From Bifidobacterium breve (GTDB lineage: Bacteria; Actinomycetota; Acidimicrobiia; Acidimicrobiales; Acidimicrobilacustridaceae), in NCBI GenBank assembly GCA_945862505.1, contig CAMAYJ010000003.1:1-64000 (forward strand): 64,000 bases of DNA, read 5' to 3'. The position numbers and the translations under genes were made by a program. Shown here piece by piece: positions 52,835 through 60,783 of this stretch (positions within the stretch are counted from its first letter, which is position 1; each line of letters opens with the position of its first letter). Under the pieces are notes generated by a model. It worked only from the letters and a program-made list of their open reading frames with translations, ran no database searches and had not been told where the DNA came from.

Positions 52835-53113
52835 GTGGCCGATCAACCTTCTCCGCGCTGGATACTCGCTGGAGCAGTTGCAGTTCTTCGTCACCCATCG
52901 CTGTGGACGACAGCGATGCGACAACTAGTTCGGTTAGCGCCAAGCGGTTGGTGGAAGCGCGCACCGTTTCTTCCGCTACCCGACGCGGCCTATCTGAAGT
53001 TCCGATTGGTGACGGCATATGGCGGGTCCGGTGGCGATCCACGCGCCGAGGATCTCATTACCTATCTGCATTGGTGCCGGGCCTGGCCCGAAGTCATCTC
53101 AAAATCGCAGTAA
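52835..53113 (+). CDS. small conserved actinobacterial protein
   Basis: 92 residues, GTG start 9 bases after the ROK stop. The core (FLPLPDAAYLKFRLVTAYGG and DLITYLHWCRAWP) recalls short actinobacterial proteins of unknown function. One semi-hydrophobic N-terminal stretch (WILAGAVAVLRHPSLW) may be membrane-associated. It converges on an SDR gene, and a 12-bp palindrome holds the stop codons of both. Function unknown. Confidence 0.75.
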   Translation: MADQPSPRWILAGAVAVLRHPSLWTTAMRQLVRLAPSGWWKRAPFLPLPDAAYLKFRLVTAYGGSGGDPRAEDLITYLHWCRAWPEVISKSQ

Positions 53114-53121
53114 TCAATTAC
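53110..53121. repeat. 12-bp palindrome carrying the stop codons of two convergent genes
   Basis: GTAATCAATTAC. The plus-strand TAA (53111-53113) ends the small conserved protein and the minus-strand TAA (53120-53118) ends the SDR. Five paired bases around a 2-base centre are too few for an efficient terminator alone. Confidence 0.6.
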
Positions 53122-53966
53122 GACAGGTATTGATCGCCCGAAGCGCGCACAGTGATGTCGCTGATCGACACGCCCCATGGTTGATCAATCACATAGATGA
53201 TCTGTTCTGCGAGTTCTTCGGGCGAGATCGCCCAATAGCGAATGTTCTCGGGATCGGTGAGGCCTTCGGATTCACCTGGCGTCATGAACTTCGCCGCGTT
53301 CTCGCGGAACGAGTCCATGTTCTGTCCAAGAATGCCGATCATTGCGTCACCGTTGATGATTGACGCCCCGAGGTTTGTGCCGATGACGCCAGTTGGTTTG
53401 ACAGTGGTGACCTTGATCCGCCCCTGCGATTCAATACGTAGTGATTCTGAAAGAACGTTAACGGCCGCTTTTGTGGCCGTATAGATGGCGGAACCAGCGA
53501 CCGGAACATTTCCGTAGATCGACGAAATGTTCACGACCTGACCACGACCTTGCTCGATCATCTGATCATGAACCGCTGAGATGCCGTTAACGACGCCTTT
53601 GAAGTTGATGTCGATACACCGACTCCAAGCATCGGCAGCGACGACATGATCGGCCCAAAACGCGAGGGGCATGGTGCCAGCATTATTGACAAGCACGTCG
53701 ATAAATCCGAAGTGCTCGATGCATGCGCTTGCCATCGCAATTGTTTGGGTGGGGTCAGTGACATCGACCGTGCATGCATGCACAGAACGACCTTGAGCCT
53801 GGAGTTCGGCAGCGAGTGACGCCACGCCATCAGCATCGATATCGGCGGCAAGAACCTTGGCGCCGCGTTCCGACGCGATCTTGGTGACGAGCCGACCGAA
53901 GCCACTTGCCGCTCCCGTCACGATGATCGATCGTCCTGTGAGATATCCATTGCCAGTAACAGTCAT
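53118..53966 (-). CDS. short-chain dehydrogenase/reductase
   Basis: 282 residues from the ATG at 53966. Intact SDR motifs: IIVTGAASGFGRLVTK, LVNNAGTMPLA, VVNISSIYGNVPV and the YTATK active-site pair. A 373-residue open frame starts upstream but its first 91 codons are antisense to the lipoate ligase and lack SDR character. The C-terminal extension after the core contains an N-rich segment (IINGDAMIGILGQN). Substrate unknown. Divergent from the lipoate ligase with about 36 bases between. Confidence 0.9.
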   Translation of the reverse strand: MTVTGNGYLTGRSIIVTGAASGFGRLVTKIASERGAKVLAADIDADGVASLAAELQAQGRSVHACTVDVTDPTQTIAMASACIEHFGFIDVLVNNAGTMPLAFWADHVVAADAWSRCIDINFKGVVNGISAVHDQMIEQGRGQVVNISSIYGNVPVAGSAIYTATKAAVNVLSESLRIESQGRIKVTTVKPTGVIGTNLGASIINGDAMIGILGQNMDSFRENAAKFMTPGESEGLTDPENIRYWAISPEELAEQIIYVIDQPWGVSISDITVRASGDQYLS

Positions 53967-54002
53967 GACGGTGACCGTATCGCTGGTCGGTAACCTGCGC
54001 GT

Positions 54003-54665
54003 GTGGCTCGTTGGGATGTTGTGAGAGCAAAGGGAGATGCACGTGGCTTTCATAGCCATGGCATTCCTGATGGCGCACAGCGTTCGGTGCGTGTGCTCGA
54101 TGTGAAGAGTTCGGCGCTCGCCCTCGGTTCGGCACAAGCGATCGACGATGTTGACCTTGAAGTAGCGAAGCGACTCGGCATTGATGTGTTCAATCGCCAG
54201 AGCGGGGGAGGAGCGGTGCTGCTCGATCCTGGAGCACAACTCTGGATCGATGTCGTCATTGGCCGCTCTGATCCGCTGTGGCAGGACGATGTCAGCCTGG
54301 CGTCACAATGGCTCGGCGATGTGTGGGTGACTGCATTGCGTTCGGTGGGAGTCGAAGGTGTCGTGCACCGGGGAACAATGGTGACGAACGCGATGTCCTC
54401 CGTTGTGTGTTTTGCTGGTCTTGCTGCTGGTGAAGTGACAGCAGATGGTGCGAAGGTCGTTGGCATTTCACAACGGCGGACACGTGCGGGCGCCCGCTTT
54501 CAATGCTCGGTGCCGTTGCGTTGGGACGCAATGCGGCATGGCGACCTGCTGGCTCCGGGTATCGCAAGGCGTGGCGGGTCGATCACCGAAGTTGCCGTCG
54601 CCGCTGTACCGCTCGGAGATCCTGCGTTTGATCTCCGCGACGCGTTTATCGACGCTCTGCCGTAA
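54003..54665 (+). CDS. lipoate-protein ligase A / octanoyltransferase family protein
   Basis: 220 residues, GTG start. The conserved NRQSGGGAVLLDPGAQLW (family pattern RR.GGGAV.H..G) and AKVVGISQRRTRAGARFQ, with the catalytic-lysine region, place it in the biotin/lipoate protein ligase group (PF03099). The usual RR before the glycines reads RQ and the His is replaced by a Leu-Asp, so it may differ in acceptor or reaction. It would attach lipoyl or octanoyl groups to E2 subunits or GcvH. Only the family is firm. Confidence 0.83.
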   Translation: MARWDVVRAKGDARGFHSHGIPDGAQRSVRVLDVKSSALALGSAQAIDDVDLEVAKRLGIDVFNRQSGGGAVLLDPGAQLWIDVVIGRSDPLWQDDVSLASQWLGDVWVTALRSVGVEGVVHRGTMVTNAMSSVVCFAGLAAGEVTADGAKVVGISQRRTRAGARFQCSVPLRWDAMRHGDLLAPGIARRGGSITEVAVAAVPLGDPAFDLRDAFIDALP

Positions 54666-54838
54666 CCGTTCTGAGGAATTTTCACCCTCCGGTTCGCTGT
54701 CCTCGATCTCATCGCCGTGCCTGGCCCTGACTCTGGCCCTTACTGCGACCTTGGGCCTGCCCAGAGGCCAATTTGCAGCCCAAACCACCAGATTCACATG
54801 AGAAATGGGCCTTTGGGGTGGCCAGGGGAGGGATGTAC
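54666..54838. other. non-coding stretch upstream of mraZ
   Basis: 173 bases with no supportable gene. It holds a 12-bp direct repeat with one mismatch (CTGGCCCTGACT, 54721-54732, and CTGGCCCTTACT, 54733-54744) and a GGCCT...AGGCC hairpin (54754-54769) followed by AATTTG, which could end the lipoate ligase transcript. A minus-strand open frame of 190 codons across mraZ has no family resemblance. Confidence 0.5.
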
Positions 54839-54867
54839 TTGCGAAGTGGGGGAAAGTGGGGCAAGAT
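54839..54867 (+). promoter_or_regulatory. probable dcw promoter with two MraZ boxes in its spacer
   Basis: TTGCGA (54839-54844), 17 bases, CAAGAT (54862-54867). Inside the spacer lie TGGGG (54847-54851), five bases, TGGGG (54857-54861), the TGGGN repeat with 10-bp period to which MraZ binds in other bacteria. MraZ would thereby occlude its own promoter. The -10 is weak, so the exact transcription start is uncertain. The MraZ boxes are the stronger part of the evidence. Confidence 0.6.
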
Positions 54868-54915
54868 AGCTACCCGTAGGGGCTCCGTGGGGAGCCGGTG
54901 GAGAGGATTGCAGGC

Positions 54916-55335
54916 ATGTTCGTTGGGACGTTCGAGCATTCGCTCGATGACAAGGGCCGAGTGGTCCTTCCCGCGACCTTCCGCGCCCAGTTGGTCGATA
55001 AGGGCTTTATTTCTCAGCTCGATCGCTGTCTTGGCCTCTGGACCGAAGAGGGATTCGGCGAAATGGCGAACCGTCTTCAGGGCAAGGTCCGCTCGGGCGA
55101 AACCAGCCAAGAATCGCTCCGGGCCTTCGCCGCCAACGCCCACGAGGTCCGACCCGATTCTCAAGGCCGCATCACTATCCCCCAGCGTTTGCGCGAGTTC
55201 GCCTCGCTCGACAAAGAGGCCGTGGTCATCGGCGCGTTTGGCCGCATCGAGATCTGGAACGCCGGCCGCTGGAATGACCAAGCCTCACTCGCCGACGACA
55301 GCCTCACCCAAGCCGTTACGTCATTGGGGCTCTAG
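54916..55335 (+). CDS. mraZ: transcriptional regulator MraZ
   Basis: 139 residues from the ATG at 54916 (MFVGTFEHSLDDKGR is the usual first segment), with GAGAGG upstream. A GTG six codons earlier is possible. Two SpoVT-AbrB-like domains are visible: GTFEHSLDDKGRVVLPATFR and HEVRPDSQGRITIPQRLR. MraZ binds TGGGN boxes upstream of the dcw cluster and represses it. Two such boxes are found at 54847-54861, so autoregulation is likely. It is the first gene of the cluster, followed by the leader of rsmH. Confidence 0.96.
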   Translation: MFVGTFEHSLDDKGRVVLPATFRAQLVDKGFISQLDRCLGLWTEEGFGEMANRLQGKVRSGETSQESLRAFAANAHEVRPDSQGRITIPQRLREFASLDKEAVVIGAFGRIEIWNAGRWNDQASLADDSLTQAVTSLGL

Positions 55336-55574
55336 TCCGTGTCATGTCCCCCTTCTCCCTGTCCCTGACCCAGAAACGAAAGGACCACCTCTGCGACCGA
55401 GCCGGTCGCCCGATTTTCAGCAGTCTCTCGGAATACACGATGGAAGGCCCCTACTCCGCCCGCTTCCCATCGAGCCCGACCGGGGAGAAATCCCGGCGGG
55501 CGACCGTGTTCCGAGGGACTGCTGAGGACCGGCCCCGGCTTTGCCGGCTGGCTCCGCAGCGAGAGGTTTCCGAT
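55336..55574 (+). promoter_or_regulatory. structured leader upstream of rsmH, mraW-RNA-motif candidate
   Basis: 239 bases between mraZ and rsmH. Two stable hairpins are drawn by eye. CCGGG-GAGAAAT-CCCGG is at 55480-55496. The larger one is CTGC.GAG (55519-55526) with CTC.GCAG (55552-55559), enclosing CCGGC-TTT-GCCGG (55535-55547), and ends 1 base before the GAGAGG ribosome-binding site of rsmH. A conserved 'mraW RNA motif' has been described upstream of mraW in actinobacteria; whether this is it requires a covariance search. The frame is open across the leader but its product resembles nothing. Confidence 0.5.
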
Positions 55575-56516
55575 ATGGCCGAGAACCACGATGAGTTCGA
55601 CCACCGACCGGTGATGCTCGACGAGATCGTGGCGGCCTTCGATTCTGTCCCTGCAGGTTGGGTCATTGACGCCACGCTTGGCGGTGCTGGGCATTCGGTA
55701 GCAATTCTCGATGCGTACCCGCACCTTTGCGTTCTTGGCATCGACCAGGACGTCGACGCTCTTGTTGTGGCTCGTGATCGTCTGGCTCGCTTCGGCGAAC
55801 GAGCTCGCACTGTGCAGGCCCGATTCGATTCGTTCGCAGCGATTGTTCGATCGGAACTCCCTGATCAACCAATTGTTGGTGCACTCTTTGATCTCGGCGT
55901 GAGTTCTCCGCAGTTCGATCGCGCTGAGCGTGGCTTTAGTTATCGATTCGATGCCGCTCTCGACATGCGAATGGACGCCTCGCAGTCCTTGAGCGCAATG
56001 ACGGTCGTCAATGAGTACGACGAAAAGCAACTTGCTCGAGTTCTTCGCGACTTCGGCGATGAACGATTTGCCGGTCGAATTGCTCGCTCGATCATCGCTG
56101 CGCGTCCGGTTGAGACCACGACGCAACTCGCGGAAATCACTCGTGACGCGATTCCGGCACCGGCGCGGCGAACAGGTGGCCATCCAGCAAAGCGTACGTT
56201 CCAGGCCATTCGCATTGAAGTCAATAATGAACTCGCGATTCTTCCGGTCGCGGTGGAAGCTGCAATCGACTCGCTGAGCACCGGCGGCCGGCTGGTCGTG
56301 CTGTCCTACCACTCGGGTGAGGATCGCATTGTTAAGAAGGTCATGCGCGACGCGGAATCTGGTGGATGCGCCTGTCCGCCAAACCTTCCCTGCGTTTGCG
56401 GGGCCCTCTCGAAAGTTCGCCTTATTCGTCGTGGCGGAATAACGCCGAGCGCCCCTGAATGCAGCGCGAATCCTCGTGCTGAAAGCGCACGCCTCCGATT
56501 AGCGGAACGATCATGA
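55575..56516 (+). CDS. rsmH: 16S rRNA m4C1402 methyltransferase
   Basis: 313 residues from the ATG at 55575. HRPVMLDEIVAAFDSVP, the SAM loop VIDATLGGAGHSVAILDAYP, FDLGVSSPQFDRAERGFSYR with the DALDMRMD continuation, and LVVLSYHSGEDRIVKKVM are RsmH (MraW) signatures. It methylates N4 of C1402 in 16S rRNA. An in-frame ATG at 55344 would add 77 residues without family similarity. The downstream ftsL start overlaps its stop (ATGA). A GCACPP...CVCGA cysteine set near the C-terminus is a common feature. Confidence 0.95.
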   Translation: MAENHDEFDHRPVMLDEIVAAFDSVPAGWVIDATLGGAGHSVAILDAYPHLCVLGIDQDVDALVVARDRLARFGERARTVQARFDSFAAIVRSELPDQPIVGALFDLGVSSPQFDRAERGFSYRFDAALDMRMDASQSLSAMTVVNEYDEKQLARVLRDFGDERFAGRIARSIIAARPVETTTQLAEITRDAIPAPARRTGGHPAKRTFQAIRIEVNNELAILPVAVEAAIDSLSTGGRLVVLSYHSGEDRIVKKVMRDAESGGCACPPNLPCVCGALSKVRLIRRGGITPSAPECSANPRAESARLRLAERS

Positions 56517-57028
56517 CCAGCGCTCGAGTAGCCGCAGAAGGGCGCCGATCGGCCGCGCTTCGTGAAACGGAGACAACGCCTCGTGAGGGCATTCGATCGC
56601 GGCTGCGACTTGTAGATCGCACCGCACCTGAACGTCGCCGCATCGGACTGATCGCCGCTGTCGGTGGCGTTGTGGTCGTGCTCTTTGCTATTGCTGCGGC
56701 TCAGACGCTCATCATCTCCGAACAGGCGCATATCGATCGAGTGACTATGCGAATCGGTGAAGCAGAAACAAGGGCGGAACTTCTTCGGGTTGAACTCGCG
56801 CAATTGCAGAGTCCTCAAAATGTCACAGCGTTAGCAACGACCAAGCTTGGAATGATTCCGGCGCCAACTCCGGTCTATCTCCAGCCCAAGGGAACTGACG
56901 ACGCGCGCGCAGGCGAAATGCCACCCGCTCCGACGCCGACAACAGTTCCGAAGGCGAAGACCTCACCGTCCACGGTGGCGAAAGCGACAACTCCGACCAC
57001 CGCTGCATCAACGGCTGCGAAGCGATGA
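56513..57028 (+). CDS. ftsL: cell-division protein FtsL-like
   Basis: 171 residues. A basic cytoplasmic segment of about 45 residues, one membrane helix (IGLIAAVGGVVVVLFAIAAA), then a coiled-coil leucine region (IDRVTMRIGEAETRAELLRVE) as in FtsL/DivIC. The extracytoplasmic part ends in a Pro/Thr-rich tail (PTTVPKAKTSPSTVAKATTP). Position between rsmH and ftsI supports ftsL. It should bridge FtsB/FtsQ and FtsW-FtsI at the septum. Overlaps both neighbours by 4 bases. Confidence 0.85.
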   Translation: MTSARVAAEGRRSAALRETETTPREGIRSRLRLVDRTAPERRRIGLIAAVGGVVVVLFAIAAAQTLIISEQAHIDRVTMRIGEAETRAELLRVELAQLQSPQNVTALATTKLGMIPAPTPVYLQPKGTDDARAGEMPPAPTPTTVPKAKTSPSTVAKATTPTTAASTAAKR

Positions 57029-59346
57029 ATCCACCGCCTGGTCCCGAGTCGCCTTCGGTCGATTATCCGCCGAAGAACGCACCTTGGAACTCGGCTGATT
57101 ACTTGCCGCGTGGCCGTCGTCGAGTAGCGGCACCAACTCGTCCCGCTCGTCATTCGACTGGACGCGGAACAACGGCGCCACGAACCTCTCCGGAGCGGAG
57201 TGCTCAAAACCGGACAACCGCATCGCGGACAAGCCGAGGACGAGTTTCGTCTCGTCCCGTAGAGCGCCTTGAGGTCTCGCGTTCAGAGCCGCGTTCAGCA
57301 ACACGTTCGATGCAACCTTCGAGATATGGGTCGATGACACCCTCCGAAATCGCGCAGTCGTGGATTGCCTCGATCATTGCCTCGATCTTTTCCTCGGTCC
57401 GAGGCATTTTTGATCCAGCAAGTTCTGGAAAAGGGTCGAAGCCCACGATGGTGAAGACGTCGGTGGGTAATCAGCGGCGACGTTCGTTGTTCGTTCTCCT
57501 GTTTATTGTTTTGCTCTTCGCAATCATTTTGGCGCAGGTCATCAATCTCCATGTCTTCGACCGAGATCGTTACGTTGTCTACGGTGCCAGTCAGCGCACA
57601 AATACACAGGTGTTGGCCGCTGAGCGTGGAGCGATCCTCGATCGCAATGGCGCTGAACTCGTTATTTCGAGACCCGGACGCTCGATTTTTGTCGATCCAA
57701 AACTTGTGACTGACGCGTCGAGCGAGGCGGAAAAACTCGCTCCGATTTTGGGTCTCGATCCGCTCCTGATCGAGTCGAAGATGAATGGCAAAGGTAGATT
57801 TGCCTATCTGGCTCGCCGCGTGAGTTCTGAAATCGCTGATCAAGTCGAGGCGCTCGGACTCGCTGGTGTTGCGTTCCTTGACGAGAGTGAGCGCTTCGCT
57901 CCTGCGGGTGACTCGGCTCGTTCGTTGCTTGGCGGCGTTGATGTCGACAACGTGGGGATTTCGGGCCTCGAATCTCAGTACGGAGCCGCGCTTACGGGCA
58001 CGCCGGGGAGCCTCTCGCTAGAGCGGAGTCCTACGGGGAGGACGATCGCAGTCGGCGACTACTCGATGACACCTGCTCAAAAGGGCGATGATCTCAAACT
58101 CACGATTGATCAATCGATCCAATACGAAGCAGAGCGTTTATTGGGCGATCAGGTGAAAGCCTCGGGCGCCAAAGGCGGCGTGGCCATTGTGAGCAAGCCG
58201 GGAACTGGCGAGGTTCTTGCTATCGCCAACATGGTGCTCGACCCGGAAACCGGACTCGTACGTGTGAGTTCGAACAACACTGCGCTCACGACTCAGTACG
58301 AGCCTGGTTCGGTAATGAAAATGGTGACGATCTCGGGCGCCCTCGAAGCGGGTCAGATAAGTCCGTCAACTCAGTTCAATCTTCCACCGACACTCAAGAT
58401 CTTTGATGCCCAGTTCGGCGAGGCGGAGGGTCGCGGCACTGTCACGTGGGATACCACTCAGATCATGACGCACTCGTCAAATATCGGCACTATAAAAATT
58501 GCGCAGGGCCTTGGAAAAGACGCGCTCTATTCCACTCAGAAAGCATTTGGCCTCGGAGTCAAAACCTCGCTCGGCTTTCCCAACGAGGCATCGGGGTCGG
58601 TTCTCGCTCCATCTAAATATTCGGGCACGTCCCTTCCTTCCATTGCCATTGGACAGGGCATCTCGGTGACCCCGATGCAGATGCTCTTCTCCTATAACAC
58701 GATCGCAAATCAGGGCACGTACGTCGCTCCGAAACTGGTTGACTCCACTATCGATGCACAGGGCGTTGAACATCCCACTGCTGCCGGCGAGTCTCATCGT
58801 GCCGTGAGCGTGGCAACAGCAGACAAAGTTAATTTGATGCTGCGTAACGTCGTCAATGAAGGAACCGGACACCGCGCTGCCATCAATGGGTATTCGGTGG
58901 CGGGAAAAACTGGCACATCTCGCAAACCTCAACCGGGTGGCGGCTATGACGACAAATTCGGAATCACGCGTTACCAATCGACGTTCGTCGGCTTTGTCCC
59001 CGCTCAACAGCCTGCTCTCTCCGTCTACGTGATGATTGATGAACCAGGCGGCGATTACACCGGCGGCGCAGCGGCAGCTCCGGTCTTTTCCAAGCTTGGA
59101 TCCTTCGCACTCAATCGCCTTGGCATCGCTCCGGCTGCGACTGATCTCGCACTTGGTGGCGCACCTGTTTCCTCAGTACTCGGGCTTCCAAGTTCCTCGA
59201 TGCAAGCCACTATCACCGACGGCGATCGAGTTCGTGCGCTGACCGCGGGTTCTCCAGCGGCTCTTGCGTCATCTGTACCAACAACGATGCCTCCTGCGAC
59301 GACGACCACGACGTCGGCGGCTCGCAAGACCGCATCGGTGAGGTGA
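57025..59346 (+). CDS. ftsI: septal peptidoglycan transpeptidase FtsI (PBP3, class B)
   Basis: 773 residues, long for the family because of a 140-residue Arg/Pro/Ser-rich cytoplasmic N-terminus. Membrane segment near RSLFVLLFIVLLFAIILAQV. The PBP-dimer domain (RGAILDRNGAELVISRPG) is followed by the transpeptidase: S429-VM-K (GSVMK), S484-S-N486 and K628-T-G (AGKTGTSRKP). The C-terminus ends in a Thr/Ser-rich tail (PPATTTTTSAARKTASVR). It cross-links septal wall together with FtsW. The ATGA start overlaps ftsL; murE begins 3 bases after its stop. Confidence 0.95.
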   Translation: MNPPPGPESPSVDYPPKNAPWNSADYLPRGRRRVAAPTRPARHSTGRGTTAPRTSPERSAQNRTTASRTSRGRVSSRPVERLEVSRSEPRSATRSMQPSRYGSMTPSEIAQSWIASIIASIFSSVRGIFDPASSGKGSKPTMVKTSVGNQRRRSLFVLLFIVLLFAIILAQVINLHVFDRDRYVVYGASQRTNTQVLAAERGAILDRNGAELVISRPGRSIFVDPKLVTDASSEAEKLAPILGLDPLLIESKMNGKGRFAYLARRVSSEIADQVEALGLAGVAFLDESERFAPAGDSARSLLGGVDVDNVGISGLESQYGAALTGTPGSLSLERSPTGRTIAVGDYSMTPAQKGDDLKLTIDQSIQYEAERLLGDQVKASGAKGGVAIVSKPGTGEVLAIANMVLDPETGLVRVSSNNTALTTQYEPGSVMKMVTISGALEAGQISPSTQFNLPPTLKIFDAQFGEAEGRGTVTWDTTQIMTHSSNIGTIKIAQGLGKDALYSTQKAFGLGVKTSLGFPNEASGSVLAPSKYSGTSLPSIAIGQGISVTPMQMLFSYNTIANQGTYVAPKLVDSTIDAQGVEHPTAAGESHRAVSVATADKVNLMLRNVVNEGTGHRAAINGYSVAGKTGTSRKPQPGGGYDDKFGITRYQSTFVGFVPAQQPALSVYVMIDEPGGDYTGGAAAAPVFSKLGSFALNRLGIAPAATDLALGGAPVSSVLGLPSSSMQATITDGDRVRALTAGSPAALASSVPTTMPPATTTTTSAARKTASVR

Positions 59347-59349
59347 CAC

Positions 59350-60783
59350 GTGCGACTGGCGACGATCGTTGCCGAACTGGGTGAGGTGGACCTCGTCGGA
59401 GCTGGCGATGCTGTTGCCTTCGAAGATCTCGAAATTACCGACGTGACCTTTGATTCGCGACTCATCTCCAAAGGCTCACTTTTTTGCTGTATTCCTGGGG
59501 CAAAAGACGATGGACATCTGCACGCTCGTGAGGCGGTCGAAGCCGGAGCAAGTGCTGTGCTCGTCGATCATCGGGTCGATGTCAGCGCAACGCAGCTCGT
59601 AGTGCGTGACGTTCGAGAGGCAATGGCCATAGCGGCAGCAGCTTGTTTTGGCCATCCGGCCGACGATCTCCTTGTGATCGGCGTGACGGGTACGAACGGG
59701 AAGACCACAACAACGTGGATGCTTCAGAATATTTTTACTGCGGCACGTCGCCGCGTCGAAGTACTTGGAACGCTGTCGGGTGCGCGTACGACTCCTGAAT
59801 CTCCGGACTTGCAACGCCAACTCGCGCAGTGGCGCGATGAAGGAGTTGACGTAGCGGCGATGGAAGTTTCATCGCATGCGATCGACCAGCATCGTGTCGA
59901 TGCGATGAAGTTTCGCGTCGCTGTCTTTACGAATCTGAGTCGTGATCATCTCGACTATCACGGTTCGATTGAGCAGTATTTCGAAACAAAGGCTCGCCTC
60001 TTCGATAAGTCACGTTGCGAACGCGCCGTCGTGAACCTTGACAGCCCATATGGGCGACTTCTTGCTGACACATCGACAGTCCCCACCGATGGCTATTCAA
60101 TCGATGAGGTCGAGGATCTTGAACTGTCCGTTGATGGCTCGAAGTTTCGCTGGGCGGGCCAAACTGTTTCTCTCGCTCTTGGTGGCCGATTCAACGTGAG
60201 CAATGCACTGGCAGCGGCGCATGCGGCGCGTGCCGTTGGTGTTGACGATGTCACGATTGCCCAAGGTTTGTCGCTACCACTGGTGGTCGACGGCCGGTTC
60301 CAGCGTGTCGACGCTGGCCAACCCTTTGCCATCGTGGTGGATTACGCGCATACGCCTGACGGGCTTGAGCAACTGCTTGCAGCTGCTAGCGATCTTGTAG
60401 AGGGACGAGTCATCGTTGTTTTTGGCTGTGGCGGAGATCGCGATCGCTCAAAACGACCCCTGATGGGCGAGACTGCCGTCGCGAATGCCGACGTGGTGAT
60501 CATTACCGCCGACAACTCTCGGACAGAAACAACTGAAGAAATCATTGCATCGATCGTTGAAGGTGCAAAGCGAGTGTTGCGCCCGCGTGCTGCGGTCGTG
60601 AGTGTTGAGCCAGACCGTCGAGCCGCGATTTCGGCGGCTCTGCGCGCCGCAACGGTAAATGACATCGTGCTCATTGCGGGAAAAGGACACGAAACAGTTC
60701 AGATCATCGGAGACGTCAGCTCAGAGTTCGACGATCGCGTCGTGGCAGCCGAACAGTGGAAGAAACTTGAGGAACATCGGTGA
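59350..60783 (+). CDS. murE: UDP-MurNAc-tripeptide synthetase
   Basis: 477 residues, GTG start. P-loop VTGTNGKTTTTW (about 112-123), the carbamylated-lysine region around YFETKARLFDK, and the C-terminal RPLMGETAVANADVVIIT. The amino-acid specificity loop reads DNSRTE (D388-R391). Meso-diaminopimelate-adding enzymes have DNPR, so Arg and Asn are kept while the proline is replaced by serine. It adds the third amino acid to UDP-MurNAc-dipeptide. Its end overlaps mraY; the gene usually between them, murF, is missing. Confidence 0.94.
   Translation: MRLATIVAELGEVDLVGAGDAVAFEDLEITDVTFDSRLISKGSLFCCIPGAKDDGHLHAREAVEAGASAVLVDHRVDVSATQLVVRDVREAMAIAAAACFGHPADDLLVIGVTGTNGKTTTTWMLQNIFTAARRRVEVLGTLSGARTTPESPDLQRQLAQWRDEGVDVAAMEVSSHAIDQHRVDAMKFRVAVFTNLSRDHLDYHGSIEQYFETKARLFDKSRCERAVVNLDSPYGRLLADTSTVPTDGYSIDEVEDLELSVDGSKFRWAGQTVSLALGGRFNVSNALAAAHAARAVGVDDVTIAQGLSLPLVVDGRFQRVDAGQPFAIVVDYAHTPDGLEQLLAAASDLVEGRVIVVFGCGGDRDRSKRPLMGETAVANADVVIITADNSRTETTEEIIASIVEGAKRVLRPRAAVVSVEPDRRAAISAALRAATVNDIVLIAGKGHETVQIIGDVSSEFDDRVVAAEQWKKLEEHR

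Noticed and set aside
53967-54239. 91-codon N-terminal extension of the SDR
   Set aside because: Antisense to the lipoate-ligase-like gene; SDR fold begins at 53966.
54709-55281. 190-codon minus-strand open frame across mraZ
   Set aside because: Antisense to a certain mraZ; no ribosome-binding site or family resemblance; low-complexity RSKGQSQGQ end.
55344-55574. 77-codon N-terminal extension of RsmH
   Set aside because: Family proteins begin near HRPVMLDE; the extension has no similarity and overlaps a structured leader with a ribosome-binding site at 55561-55566.
55332-56312. 326-codon minus-strand open frame inside the rsmH region
   Set aside because: Antisense to RsmH; no motif and no start signal.
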